From the NCBI GenBank assembly GCA_036867785.1, contig CP145418.1, forward strand, positions 806,001 to 870,000: 64,000 nucleotides of DNA. Direction: 5' to 3'. This DNA comes from Plasmodiophora brassicae (lineage: Eukaryota; Endomyxa: Phytomyxea; Phytomyxea; Plasmodiophorida). The first letter of the stretch is position 1; each line of letters opens with the position of its first letter. The position numbers were made by a program, and so were the translations under genes. The notes beneath the pieces were generated by a model that ran no database searches, was not told where the DNA came from, and was given only the letters and a program-made list of their open reading frames with translations. Positions 33,836 to 44,620 of the stretch are shown here, piece by piece.

Positions 33836-34156
33836 ATGTGGATGACCGGACGGAACGTGCCCCTAAGCCAGCGCCGCCAGTCTGGATCGCGGCCTGCCAG
33901 CGTCGTCGTCGACATGTACGCCTTCACGACAGCGGTGCACCACCAGGCGACCGTACCGGAAGGGGCGGCGGCGTCGGCGGCGCGCCACGAACCATCGCTC
34001 GACGAGTACCAGCGCCTGCGCTCCCTGCTCCAGCACCTGTCCCGATCGAGCTCCCGCGTCGACCGGGATCGTGCCGCCCAGGTCAGGGCCCGGTTCATTG
34101 CCCTGCAGAGGCAGCTGACCTCGAGAACGCAACGACCGCCCTTTGCGTGCTTCTGA
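33836..34156 (+). CDS. Small unidentified ORF
   Basis: A plus-strand frame of about 106 residues starts MWMTGRNVPLSQRRQSG, near a possible acceptor site. Its second half is helical and charged (HEPSLDEYQRLRSLLQHLSR, then DRDRAAQVRARFIALQRQL) and looks protein-like. On the opposite strand a frame containing GTFRPVIHIGTWVRP also looks plausible, so the coding strand is not certain. No family is recognised. Confidence 0.35.
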   Translation: MWMTGRNVPLSQRRQSGSRPASVVVDMYAFTTAVHHQATVPEGAAASAARHEPSLDEYQRLRSLLQHLSRSSSRVDRDRAAQVRARFIALQRQLTSRTQRPPFACF

Positions 34157-34315
34157 CCGACCGTCGTGGACGTACCAGGCGCCACTGTTATTATCCTAGA
34201 TATATACACACACACAGCGATTCCCGTTCGCCCGCCACCGCCGACGATATCGCAGCCGGGTACCGTGCCCTGATCCCTGTGTGTCAGTCGCCAAGCATTC
34301 CCATAGACGTGCCGC

Positions 34316-37300
34316 ATGCTGTCGATCACATCGCCGCCCGTGGTCGACGACGTCGCCCAGCTTCGTCAGCGCCGGGCGTCGGACGGCCTGCGCCTGCCGA
34401 TCGTCGCTGTGCGAGCGCCGACCGCGCTGGCGCCGCGCCCGCACCTGACCTGCATCAAGCATCAGTGCAGGAACCGACGACCGGATCCCCTGCCGAGCGG
34501 GTACTGCTCGCCGTACTGCGACCAGCACGCGCCCATCGCGTCGTACGGGCGGTCGCACGGCAACGGCTCCGAACGCGACGACGGCGACGATGGACGGCTG
34601 GCGGTTGACGTACGGCCGCTGTCGTCGTCGTCGTCGCCTCGCAGCGCGGGCACGGGACGTAACCCGCTGAGCGGCGCGCTCCACCCGCTGATCGCCATTC
34701 TCCAGCACTCGCGCCCGTCGCTGTCGCCGTACCTGGCGGCGATGGCCGCGCCGACGCCCCTGATCCGGGTGGAGGGCCTGCCGGCCCCAGACCTGTCCAC
34801 GACGACGTGCCCGGACGTGCACGACCACGCGCCGATCGTTCGTACACGTCGATCTGTCGTCGTGGGTGCACCTGACGTGACGCGCGCGCCCAGGTCGACG
34901 TCGTCGTGCTGCGCCATGCGGGCGAGGTCCCCAACGAGTACCAGACCGTCACGCTCTGCCTGTCGGGGCAGAAGGCGCTGCGCAGCGTCGCCCTGGCGTA
35001 TCGCCGGTCGACGACGGACGCCCCGATCACGCACGTCGCCGTCTGCCACGACGAGCGCTGGTGCCCGTTCGGGTTCGAGTTCGTCCGCTGGGCGTCCAGC
35101 CCGGCGCCGGCCAACCTGAACCCGGGCCAAGTGCCCGGCGTCTTCCTCGTCGTCAGGCGCGACAGGACGTGCCCGGTCCTGACGACGCTCGGCGTCGTGT
35201 GCGGCGGGGCGGCCGCGACGACCGACCTGCCGGCCGGGTTGGATGTCGTCGGGCAATGTACGTCCGACCTGGACCCGACGGGCAACTTCACACAGGACGC
35301 GGCGACGCTGAACGCCTGGGCACAATCCGCCGCGTGCGACCAGGTCGGGCGCCGCCCCCCAGTGCTCTCGATGTCGACCGCGCCAGGCTGACCGTTCGCA
35401 GAGGTACCTGGCGCTGTGGTTCGACACCAAGGCCATGGTGCACAGCACGCTTCGGCTGTGCAACGGCGCGAGCGACCTGGAAGTCAGGGCCGTCGTATGC
35501 CTCCTGTCGGCTGGGCGCGCAGACCCTGGTCGGGGTTCGTCCTGACGACCTGATTCGTCGTAGGTCGTTCGCGTACGTGACGGATGTCGAGATCAGCGCA
35601 GCGTCGCTGTCGATCCTGTTGAAGCTCGAGCAGCAGCTGTTCGCCAGCAACGCCGCGCTCTGCAACCAGGCCGTCTGCATCCTCAGCAAGCTGGGCGTGA
35701 CGATGGCGTCGCGGTCGTCGCCATGGGCGCCCGTCGCCCAGCAGTGCCAGTCGCTGGTCGCCAAACTGATCCGGCACCACGCGTCCGCCATCTCGCTCGC
35801 CACGTTCCTCACCGCCGTCGACGCGCTGGTAGGTTCGCCGCCGACGCGGCCCAGGACCGACGCCATCGCCTCGCTCGTCCAGCAGTGCGGCGTCGAGCAG
35901 GCCACGCGCGACCCCAGGATCGTCGCAGACATCGTAGGCGCCGCCACACGTGCGGCACGATTGCTGGTTAGGTCGCGCGCCTGACGGTCTGCACCCGCAG
36001 GTGATCGATCTCGTACAGCTGCGCGACAGCGAAGCGTCGCCCGAGTGGCCATCGCAGTGCCAGGCGTTCGCCGATCGTTGGTTCACGTCGGATCGGTCGA
36101 AGCGCGCCGCCGGCCTGCTGCTGGCGTGCTCGCGGGTCGCCTCCCATCCAGGCAGCGACGCGGCATCGGTGACCACCTGCCTGATGATCGTGCAGCAGTG
36201 CCTGTCGTCCATCAGGAACATCGACGACGACATTGTCATTGGCGTCGTCGTCAGGAAACAGGTGGTCCCGTGCGTCGTCGAGGCAACGATCTCCGATTTG
36301 GCGTTCGCCACGCCGGGCGTCTTCGCGTTCGCCCTCGATGTCGTCGATCGCGTCCTCTGGAAACAGCATCGGCGATCGCTGCTGGACGCGATCGGCGCCA
36401 CGTTCAAGGCGATCTTCATACCGCTCCTGAACGCCAGGCAGTTGCCGGTCGCGGGCGATGATGCCGGATCGCGGCTCGACCTCCTGGAGACGATCGCGTC
36501 GATGCTGAACTCGCCGGCCGCCATCTTCGACTTCTTCGTCGCGTTCGACTGCAACGGGGACCCGCTGTTCCAGGACCTGTGCCGGGGCCTGGGACGGCAG
36601 ACCCGCGGCCGTCTCCTGTCCCGGGACAGCATCGGCGCCGTCTGCCTGCTCGTCAACCTGGTCGAGATCATGCTCGCGCAGCTGTGCGCTGACCCGCCCG
36701 ACACGTCCAGCAGCGCCCGCCTGCGACGCCAGAGGTCGTCCTTGCAGGACCCGGCCGCCGTCGCCCAGAAACAGATCCCGTTCGCCATGCAGCCGACCAT
36801 CGTCGAGGAGAACGCCCCGACGAACGCGGCACGTACGAAGAAGAGCCCGGATGCCACCCGGCTGACCTCGGTCTGTGTAGGCGGGCGCCGCGCCTCCACA
36901 AGAGCCGCGATTACGCCATCATCGCGTCAGCACGTGGCGCATGCGGTACAACGTGGCGCGTAAGCGCGACGAGCTGATCCAGGAGGCGGAGCGGGCGCTC
37001 GTCGAAGGGCGCGTCGACGACGCCGTGGCGCTGATGATGGAGGTCGGCGGGGGCCTGTTCAACGAATCGTACACGACGGCGGCCAGGTTCCTGTGGAGTG
37101 CCGCCCGGCACCTGGGCGAGAACGACGCCCCGCTCGCGAAACAGGTCAGACTTTGTGGCACGACCAGGGGGGAGACGTCCCAACGGAATGTCGCCGTGTA
37201 GATTCGGGGTGACGTGACCGAATACATCGCGACGTCGCTGATCCAGCACGAGAACAAGCGCATGATGGACGCCCTGATGCGGACGCTGGACCTGACGCAG

Positions 37301-39064
37301 TCGCACGGGTCGCTGCTGGTCGTCTTCGCCGGGTTCGCCCACGACGGCTGCCTGGACGTGCCCGAACTCGGCCACACGTGGCTGGCGCCGATCCTCGACC
37401 TGTTCGGTGCCGCGTTCCGCCAGCAGCACCCTTCCTCGGTACGCCCGACCGACCGGGGCGTCGCCCTCCGTCCCCTGACACTGTTCAGGTGCCGCGCTCG
37501 GTGAACATCACCGCCCTGCTGCTGGAGCTGCTGCGCCTGAATCGCGACCTGGAGCAGGGCGCCATCGATCGCATGACGCCCAGCGTGCTAGGGCGGGCGC
37601 TGCGCGCCGCCGGCATTCGTACGCTGCCCGCCCAGCTCGAGCAGCAGTACGCCCAGGAGCTGAGCGCCGGCGTCCTGTCGCGAACGGCCAGCGTCGTGCA
37701 CCCTCTGCAGGACCCGAAATCCGGCCCGGGCAAAGGCAGGTCCAGCTGCGTGCCCTGGGGGCGGCATCGGCCCGCCACCGACGAGGTCGCCGTCGACGAG
37801 CCGCGACACGACGACGACGCCGACGCGGGCGCCGTTCGTCGGCAGATGCTGTTGCAGTGGCGAGCGCGCGCCGCCGAACCTCGCGATGTGACGTGGCCGT
37901 CGTCGCCGGCGCTGTCCCGGCCGATGATCGCCGAGCTGTTCTCGTTGCTGTGGCCGTCCGCGTCCGCGTTGCTGCGCGAAACGGGGCGCGCCGTCGTGAA
38001 CGACCACCGGACGCAGGTCCAGGTCCTGCTGATCTGCCTCGAGGGCATCCTGATGGCGTTCGGCGTCGGGGTCATCGTCGGGGTCGACCGCAAGCTCCTG
38101 GATCAGTGCCGGGACGACGCGATCTCGCTGCTGGCCGCGTTCTGCAACGACCCGACCCGGTCGGTGTCGATGGAACCGCCACCGCCACCAGCGACCCAGC
38201 TGCAGGCGCTCTTCGACGCCATGATGACGTCGTCGCCAGACGACGTTCGCGCCGCCGTCGACGTCCAGTTCCGGGCCATGTCGGCCGAGGTCACCAATCG
38301 GCACGACATTCGAACGCTGGTCCGCGTCGAGAAGGACATCGGGTACGCGTCTGGTGACGGGCAACACCCTGGGCAGCGTGCGCCTGACGCGCGATGCCCA
38401 GGTGCTTCAAGCTGACGGAACCGGGCGCACCACGCCGCCTCGTGCATCGTGGCAGGGTGCTGGCCGCGTTCCCCGCCCATCGCTCCGAGCAAGCCGTCCA
38501 GGACGCCATCGACGCGCATCCTGCCGACAACAGGCAGACCTGGAGGAGGTCGATGGCATTCCTCCTTAGCGATTGTACGTCCACCGGCGGGCGACACGAG
38601 ACTGGCGCTTACGGGCGCGTGTGCGTGCGCCAGGTTTGATCGTGACCGACGGACGAGGCGGGCGCGCCGTCCTGTTCGCGCTGGCCAGTTCCAGCATCCT
38701 GGCGCATCGCTCAGGGACGTTCGTCGAGGTGCGAAGCGCGCGACAGACCGTCGTCCTGACGCGGTACTCGGCGTCAGACGACACCCAGCTTTGGGTGGAC
38801 GCGTTAAGGGAGACGGCCGCGTCGGCGGGTCAGGCGTGGCGAGCGCGGTTCAAGAACCGAGGGCAACCTGTGCAGGCGGCCGGTCGGCGTCCACCGTCAT
38901 GCCAGATATGCCTGGAGAAGTTTGGGACGCGGGCGCTGTTCAGCAAGCCCCGGCAGTGCACGAACTGTCAGGCGGTCGCCTGTGGACAGTGTTACGGTCG
39001 TCGAGCGGCCGCCTGCGCCAATTGCATGTTCCAGATGCGCCCCGAGGCCCAACTGATCTCGTAA
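34316..39064 (+). CDS. MABP - ArfGEF (Sec7-like) - PH - FYVE-like multidomain protein
   Basis: Ten exons join in phase to 1,394 residues: 34316-34837, 34894-35343, 35402-35494, 35592-35966, 36001-36870, 36965-37144, 37202-37438, 37489-38342, 38402-38574, 38634-39064. A Cys-rich N-terminus precedes a MABP beta-prism (THVAVCHDERWCPFGFEF, LNPGQVPGVFLVVRR). A helical region resembles the DCB-HUS part of large Arf exchange factors. The Sec7-like core (about 770-960) has VTEYIATSLIQHENKRMMDA and LLLELLRLNRDLEQGAIDRM, with VPEL where Sec7 has LPGE around the catalytic Glu. An HDS1-like segment follows (LLICLEGILMAFG). Then comes a PH domain (CFKLTEPGAPRRLVHRGRVL, FLLSDCLIVTDG). The C-terminus is a FYVE-like zinc finger (CQICLEKF, CTNCQAVACGQC, CANC). 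It likely acts on endosomal or Golgi membranes. Exchange activity is doubtful. Confidence 0.72.
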
Positions 39065-39116
39065 AACCCAGATCCGCCGACGTACCACTTCGTTAGCGCG
39101 TGTATGGCCTTTATTT

Positions 39117-40015
39117 TCATTCCTGTTTCTGCCTGAGGTCGCGCCCGACATGGAAGAACAGGCCCAGACCGCGCTCGGCGATCCAGCTGTCAGTGTCCGG
39201 CTTGTGCAGGACCAGGTACCCGAGCGGGTAGCACATGCCGAGCGAGGCCGTCAGGCCGATGGCCTTCCAGGACCCGCCGCATCGCTCGAAGATGACCGGG
39301 TCGACAAAGTCATGCAGGACGCGAGACGTCATGACGGCCAGGATGGCGACCGACGTAAGCATGCCCTGGACGAACTGGAAGACGGGCAGGCGCGAGAAGA
39401 ACGGCGCCCGGCCGCCCCGGTACACCTGGTACATGCAGAGGTACATGAACACGTGCACGACGCTGTTCATCAGGATCGGGAGCCACTGGACGGGCGCGCC
39501 GTTCGGCCCGAGTTGCAACCAGCACATCCACAGCAGGACGACGTTGTGGAACAGCTGGAACTGTGTCGCATGGTTCTTGCGGCCCGACATCGACATCCAC
39601 ACGGTGTGGTGCAACTCCATCAGCTTCAGGACCAGGTTCAGGTTCTGGATGCGGGCCATGGCGCCCGTTTCCCACAGCAGGTTGCCGGGGTCGCACAGCG
39701 ACGCGAATATAGACCAAGGGCCCAGCTTGGACATTTCCTGACCTGTCGACGCCCGTCAGAAACCGGCACGGGTCGGCAAACGATTGCCGCGGACGCCCCA
39801 CCGATGACGACGATGAGGGCGCCGGACGCGAACGACAGCGCGACCATGTGCAGAGACGCGATCACCGAGGCGATTGGCGTCAGCGCTTTCGGCGTGATCC
39901 GACAGGCGATGGTCGAGACGACGACGTAGGCGACGGACAGCAGCATGACGGCCGTCCACGGGCGGAGCACGTGCACGATGCGGGCGGCGGCAACGTCAAT
40001 GTACGCGATCATCAT
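39117..40015 (-). CDS. ELO-like (very-long-chain fatty acid elongase family) protein
   Basis: Two exons: a first from MMIAYIDVAAARIVHVLRPW with two membrane helices, a 59-nt intron starting GTGGGG, then the main exon starting at QEMSKLGPW. The second exon follows the ELO pattern: LKLMELHHTVWMSM where the family has an ELLDTVF helix, FQLFHNVVLLWMCWLQL at the histidine-box position, then LMNSVVHVFMYLCMYQV (the N-x3-H-x2-MY motif) and FFSRLPVFQFVQG. Total length, about 275 residues, is normal. The HxxHH box is reduced to LFHN, so the condensing reaction of 3-ketoacyl-CoA synthesis may be lost or altered. The protein should sit in the ER membrane. It ends 53 nt from the convergent MABP gene. Confidence 0.68.
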
Positions 40016-40407
40016 TGCACATCCGACGGTGGGCAGACTCGGTCCGCTGCGTCGACGCCGGCTGTTGCCCCCTCCCCCTTTGTCTGTCTGTTGGCGGCGG
40101 ACTTCCCCGCGATCTCGTTCGTGCCGTCGCTGACTCGCGAAAGTGCGGCACACCGCACACGCACGCGCGCGCAGCCGCGCACGCACACACACCCAGGCTG
40201 CGAACCTGCATGCCCCCCCATCCAGTCACACGCCGCCGCCGACCCAAATCCAGGGCAGCGAAGCGTACGTTGCCATGTCGCGGTCTGCCGGTGGCATCGT
40301 GTCGTCGATCGAAACGCCATGGTGCAGGCGGTGCATGCTCCATGTCTGGCGTGCAACGAATGCCCCCCGGGTGTATAATAGTTATATTAGCAAGTAGGGC
40401 GGGACGT
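40016..40407. promoter_or_regulatory. Intergenic region with CA/CG-rich low-complexity tract
   Basis: This gap lies upstream of the minus-strand ELO-like gene and downstream of the ankyrin gene. A low-complexity run of CACGCG and CACACA units lies at about 40155-40195. It probably contains the ELO-like promoter. No gene is seen. Confidence 0.4.
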
Positions 40408-41694
40408 TCAAACAGTCGCGCGACGTGACCTGCTGATCGCGATCGCCGGGCCATCCGTTAGCAGATGAAGAATGTGGTCGTGTCCATGGCGTTTCGCCAA
40501 CTGGAGCGGCGTCTGGTCGATGTTGTCGCGTGCGTTCATATCGATGCCGAGGGCGTTGACCAGCAAGTGGACGACGGCGCCGTGTCCATAACGCGCCGCC
40601 AAGTGCAGGGGCGTCCGCTGCGCGACATCCCGTGCATTGACGTCGATCGATGAGGCTTGCAGAAGCAGTGCGACGGCGTCAGCCTGGGCATCGGTCGCAG
40701 CCGAGTGCAACGGCGTCTGCAGGTAGCAGTCGCGTGCATTGACCTCGATCGTTTGGACGTTCAGCAGCAGCTTGACAATGACAAGACGCCCCGTTGCGGC
40801 GGCACAATGAAGCGGCGTTTTACGAGCATCATCGCGCGCATTGACATCGATACCAGGAACGGTCAACAGCAACTCGACCAAGTGAGCCCGTCCAACATTC
40901 GCGGCTATGTGCAGTGCCGTGTTCTCGTCCATATCGTGGGCATTGACGTCGATCCCAGGGGCCTTCACAAGCAGCTCGACGATATCGTCACGTCCAATAT
41001 CATCCTGAACGGCCAGGTGCAGCGGCGTCTTCTGGAGCGTACCGCGAGGATTGGCGTCGATGCCGGGCGCTGCCAGAAGCAAACTTACGATATCCGTACG
41101 CCCATCTTTCACGGCCACGTGCAGCGGGGTAGTCTGCGATTTGAACAGACTCACGATGCGCCGGTTGGGGTCCAGTCCAGGTGCCTTCAGCAGCGACGCG
41201 ACAACCTCGGCATGTCCCTTGATCGTAGCGCAGTGCAGCGGGGTCATTTGAAACATATCGCATGCATTGACGTCGACTCCGGGTATACGGATCAGCGAAT
41301 CAACGACAATGACCTGCCCTTGATATGCGGCCCACTGAAGCAACGTCTGTTCCCGATCACGATCCCAGATGGCGCTATTGATGAAGGAGGCATCCCCTTG
41401 ATGGATGAGGAGCTTATGAATACGTGCCACAATCGCCTTCTTCTCGTCTGTGTCGGCAACATAGCCAAGCAGGGCGATGCCTGCCAGGAACAGCCGAGAC
41501 ATATCCGCTGGCATGATGTCCTGCATCAGTGAAACGTTATAACCCCACGTACGCCATATCGAAGACGCGGTAGCTGTCATGAGGGAGGGCATGTCGAGGA
41601 AATGGGCAACTGCTATCAGTCGGGACCGCTGCTCGAACCCCATCGCGCGCAACCTGTTCATGGCCCATTCGGTGGGGTCGACCTGATGCGGCAT
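40408..41694 (-). CDS. Ankyrin-repeat protein
   Basis: Intronless, 428 residues. The first 110 residues are helical and may form a small adaptor domain (MNRLRAMGFEQRSRLIAVAH), not recognised. From LLQWAAYQGQ onward there are eight or nine ankyrin repeats of about 34-38 residues. Each carries the TPLH helix start and a VNARD turn (QTPLHSAATDAQADAVALLL, RTPLHLAARYGHGAVVHLLV). Repeats are regular and close to each other, which fits recent internal expansion and a protein-binding scaffold role. No catalytic domain is attached. Partners cannot be inferred. Confidence 0.88.
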   Translation of the reverse strand: MPHQVDPTEWAMNRLRAMGFEQRSRLIAVAHFLDMPSLMTATASSIWRTWGYNVSLMQDIMPADMSRLFLAGIALLGYVADTDEKKAIVARIHKLLIHQGDASFINSAIWDRDREQTLLQWAAYQGQVIVVDSLIRIPGVDVNACDMFQMTPLHCATIKGHAEVVASLLKAPGLDPNRRIVSLFKSQTTPLHVAVKDGRTDIVSLLLAAPGIDANPRGTLQKTPLHLAVQDDIGRDDIVELLVKAPGIDVNAHDMDENTALHIAANVGRAHLVELLLTVPGIDVNARDDARKTPLHCAAATGRLVIVKLLLNVQTIEVNARDCYLQTPLHSAATDAQADAVALLLQASSIDVNARDVAQRTPLHLAARYGHGAVVHLLVNALGIDMNARDNIDQTPLQLAKRHGHDHILHLLTDGPAIAISRSRRATV

Positions 41695-41697
41695 ACA

Positions 41698-41997
41698 TTA
41701 GCACATGAGCCGCTCACAAACCATTAGTTCGATCGCATATACCTCATGCACTCCGACGTCGTTGATGAAGTCCACCACCATATGCAATTCGGTATCAGCG
41801 ATGTCTACAGGGAAAGGTTCGCCGCATTCGTCCAGACCGTCGGCCAGGATTATCTTGAACAACCCTGAATGGTTTGCGGTAGCAGATGTGTTAACGGCGC
41901 GGTCAACATCATCGCTGGACCGAAGAACAATAGCGGAAACGAAACAGCTCAGCAAGACGAAGACAAGGAACAGGCTATCCACGCCTGAACAATGCAT
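41698..41997 (-). CDS. Small putative secreted protein
   Basis: This 99-residue frame begins with a convincing signal peptide (DSLFLVFVLLSCFVSAIVL). The mature part is acidic, with a DGLDECGEPFPVDIADTELH stretch, one N-glycosylation-like NHS and two Cys. It ends just 3 bases before the upstream limit of the ankyrin gene on the same strand. No family is recognised, and it could be the first exon of a longer gene. Confidence 0.45.
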   Translation of the reverse strand: MHCSGVDSLFLVFVLLSCFVSAIVLRSSDDVDRAVNTSATANHSGLFKIILADGLDECGEPFPVDIADTELHMVVDFINDVGVHEVYAIELMVCERLMC

Positions 41998-42428
41998 AAG
42001 CAGTCACTGATAGCGGTTTGGACAGATGCGCTGCAGCAGGCGGACGACGTCCGCCAGTCCACGCAGTATTTCAGGCGCGGGGCGCCCTTCGTCCAGTGGC
42101 CAGCCACGCACTTCGGTGCATGGGAAGACGGTATGATACGTATTGCCGTCATCACATGGTCAACCAACCAGTGACGTGTAAAGGTTTTACAACCAGACTG
42201 CGGCACATAGCAAACGCAGCTGGATCCGGCCTATACTCAGCGCCAGTACCGTTTCCTCGCAGGTACCCTTTTTCGACCATCAAACGGTCAAACGTGTTCA
42301 TGTCGACCGCCAACTTCCCGCTCGGTACTCCGTACGGCATTGTGTGGCTGTTTGGGGCTGGTTGGAGTTGCGCACAGTGCACTATTTGCGCTAGCGCGTC
42401 CCGCGACGACGAGCATTTGGGCGCCGCG

Positions 42429-44354
42429 ATGTTGTCGGGACCATCTCTTCAACCTGACACACCCCTGACTCTCCCGACCGACGTGCATCGGGACAGCCAT
42501 GCGGTACGCGGCGGCAGGGCCACGTCAGTCCGGCCGTCATTCGCGGGAGGAAGTATTGGTCATCTGCGTAGTCGCGAGCTCTCCTTCTCCGGTGCCGACC
42601 GCGAAGTGTCGCGACTGAATGCGTTCGGCCGTAAAACATACCTTGACGCGTCCCGGTACTACCATGACTCAGAGAGTGATCATTCGGACGGCGCTGCATT
42701 TGATATTGATGACTGTTCTCCTCAAGAGTGGACGCTTGCTGTCGATCTGCATCCAGCGTCCCCTTGCCTTGAACCATCTGCACCTGCTTCTGCACAAACG
42801 CATCCCACAAGCTACCCCCAGACAAACCCTCCACCGAACTCTACGTTGCCTGTTCCTATGGTCTTGGACAACGCCGCTATGGGCCAATCAGGCGTTACGT
42901 GCGCTCACAAGTCCTCCACCGGTCGACGTGACCTGACCGCGTTGAGCAAGGTCGTCCAACAATCGTTCGGGCAATCACGTGATGCTGCTAGCGTCGGTGC
43001 GTCTGGACTTCAAACTTCAGATCGCGACGCAAATGGGACAGTTGCCAATCATGACGCTGCTCTCAAAGATCGAACACATAGCGCGCCCAAACCAGTAGCT
43101 GTCCATGCGTTTCAGCAGAACCGAGCAACCGCCCAAAGGACCGTGCCTCTACGTATCCCGAAAATAAGCAATGATGCTCCAATTATCTTGGGACGACGAA
43201 AAAGTGAAACTCTCTCGTCTGTAGAGACGGTTGTCTCTACTTTTTCGTCCAAAGATGCATCGAATGGCGTTTCTTGCAGCATGCCCAACCCGTCTATGCC
43301 ACCGTCGCGACATTCTACTGAGCAACGAGGGTACCCCAACTCACGTGCCGCAGGGCTCGAACTGCCAAAAGACAAATCACAAAGCGATTCTTCTCGTCAA
43401 TCCCGTATGCATCGCGGCGCAACGCCTGAAGCCCAATGGCGTGGAGGCCAGGCCGGGTCTATCTCCAGGGACATGCTGGACCCAAGCGTGGCCTTACGGA
43501 ATTCTGATCTGCTTCCCCCCAATCCCTTGACGGTCCTGCCTGGTATGCCTCGGCGGGCCGATTCAGCAATTTCGGCGATGCGACAAGCACCACGGGATAA
43601 TCGGGAAACACTGGTTAATCATATCCTGCTTTTCTTCAGCATCGACCAGTTTTACGAGTAGAGTGTTTGGTGTGGTTGTCATGGTTATTTTTTCTCTGAT
43701 CCAATAATATTGTCAGGCTTATCCGAAACACCAAAGGCGAATTCCTGGTGTTCCTAAAGGACTGGCTTGTCGATGCACTACAAACAAACAACCGTGCTCT
43801 GTCAATTGCTCTTCTTCGCCTTCTTGAAGTGCTGCCTCTGACACCCTCTGCTGAGTGTCCGGAAATCAAGAAAGAGCTCAGAGCGTTCGCGTCGCAAGAC
43901 AGAGTAGTGAGCGCGCTGATTACTCGGCTTTTAAGAAACTGGGAAGTTCATGAGAAAGATGTGTGAGTTTTGGTTTGAAAGATATGCCTTGCCATTGTTA
44001 TAACCGTATTTTAGTGCTCTCTACAAATCCAAAACCGGATCTGGTACGGATCTTCAGCAGCGCTCTTCCCCCGCAAGTGATGACGGTGTACCATCAACCA
44101 CCACTTTCGCTGTACCTCTACTAGGCCCTCGCGAAGACGTCATCCCTTCAGATCTGTCAGTCACACGAACTACTCCCTATGTCAATTCTGCAGCCGATGC
44201 TCCATATTTCGTTCGGCCGTCACTGGCTTTTCCGAACTCGGATACTCTTTTTCGAAGCGTTTTGAAAGAACGCTCGATAGCCCCTAGACGAATCCCACTA
44301 TCGAGTGATAGTCAAGTAAGACATACTGGTAGCAATGCTGGATATGCTTACTGA
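42429..44354 (+). CDS. Nuclear protein with TFIIS N-terminal (LW) domain
   Basis: A long disordered region rich in Ser, Pro and Gln (about 400 residues, starting MLSGPSLQPDTP) leads into a helical domain: NHILLFFSIDQFYE, an intron, then LIRNTKGEFLVFLKDWLVDA, LLRLLEVLPLTP and VVSALITRLLRNWEVHEKD. The pattern of a first helix pair, a central LL.L..LP..., and a final LL..W matches TFIIS N-terminal domains, as in PNUTS/PPP1R10 and elongation factors. A third exon adds another disordered Ser/Thr/Pro tail ending at 44354. The role is inferred as docking to the transcription elongation machinery. An upstream open stretch from 42018 shows no sensible protein, so the later start is preferred. Confidence 0.6.
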
Positions 44355-44620
44355 GTGAGGAGCAGGAACTTGTTCGGACTCCTGGTCCGGGCCCGGAGGG
44401 CAGGCCTACAGATCCCAGGCTAAACCCACAGGCTGTACACACCGACAGAAACAAGCCGGCGTCTGCGTAGTACCTTCGCCAACTCCATCGTTTAATAATC
44501 TCATCAGTAGGCTCGCAAGCTTCCAATATAAATATTTTTGGAGATTGCAAACCAGGGTTGCGACGTGCAGCACTGCAGCTTTAATGCGAAGATACAGGTT
44601 GTATTCTACCCTACCCATTT

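Noticed and set aside
42018-42428. N-terminal extension of the TFIIS-N domain gene
   Set aside because: The stretch is open but compositionally odd, with no conserved features, and overlaps the upstream region of the minus-strand secreted ORF.
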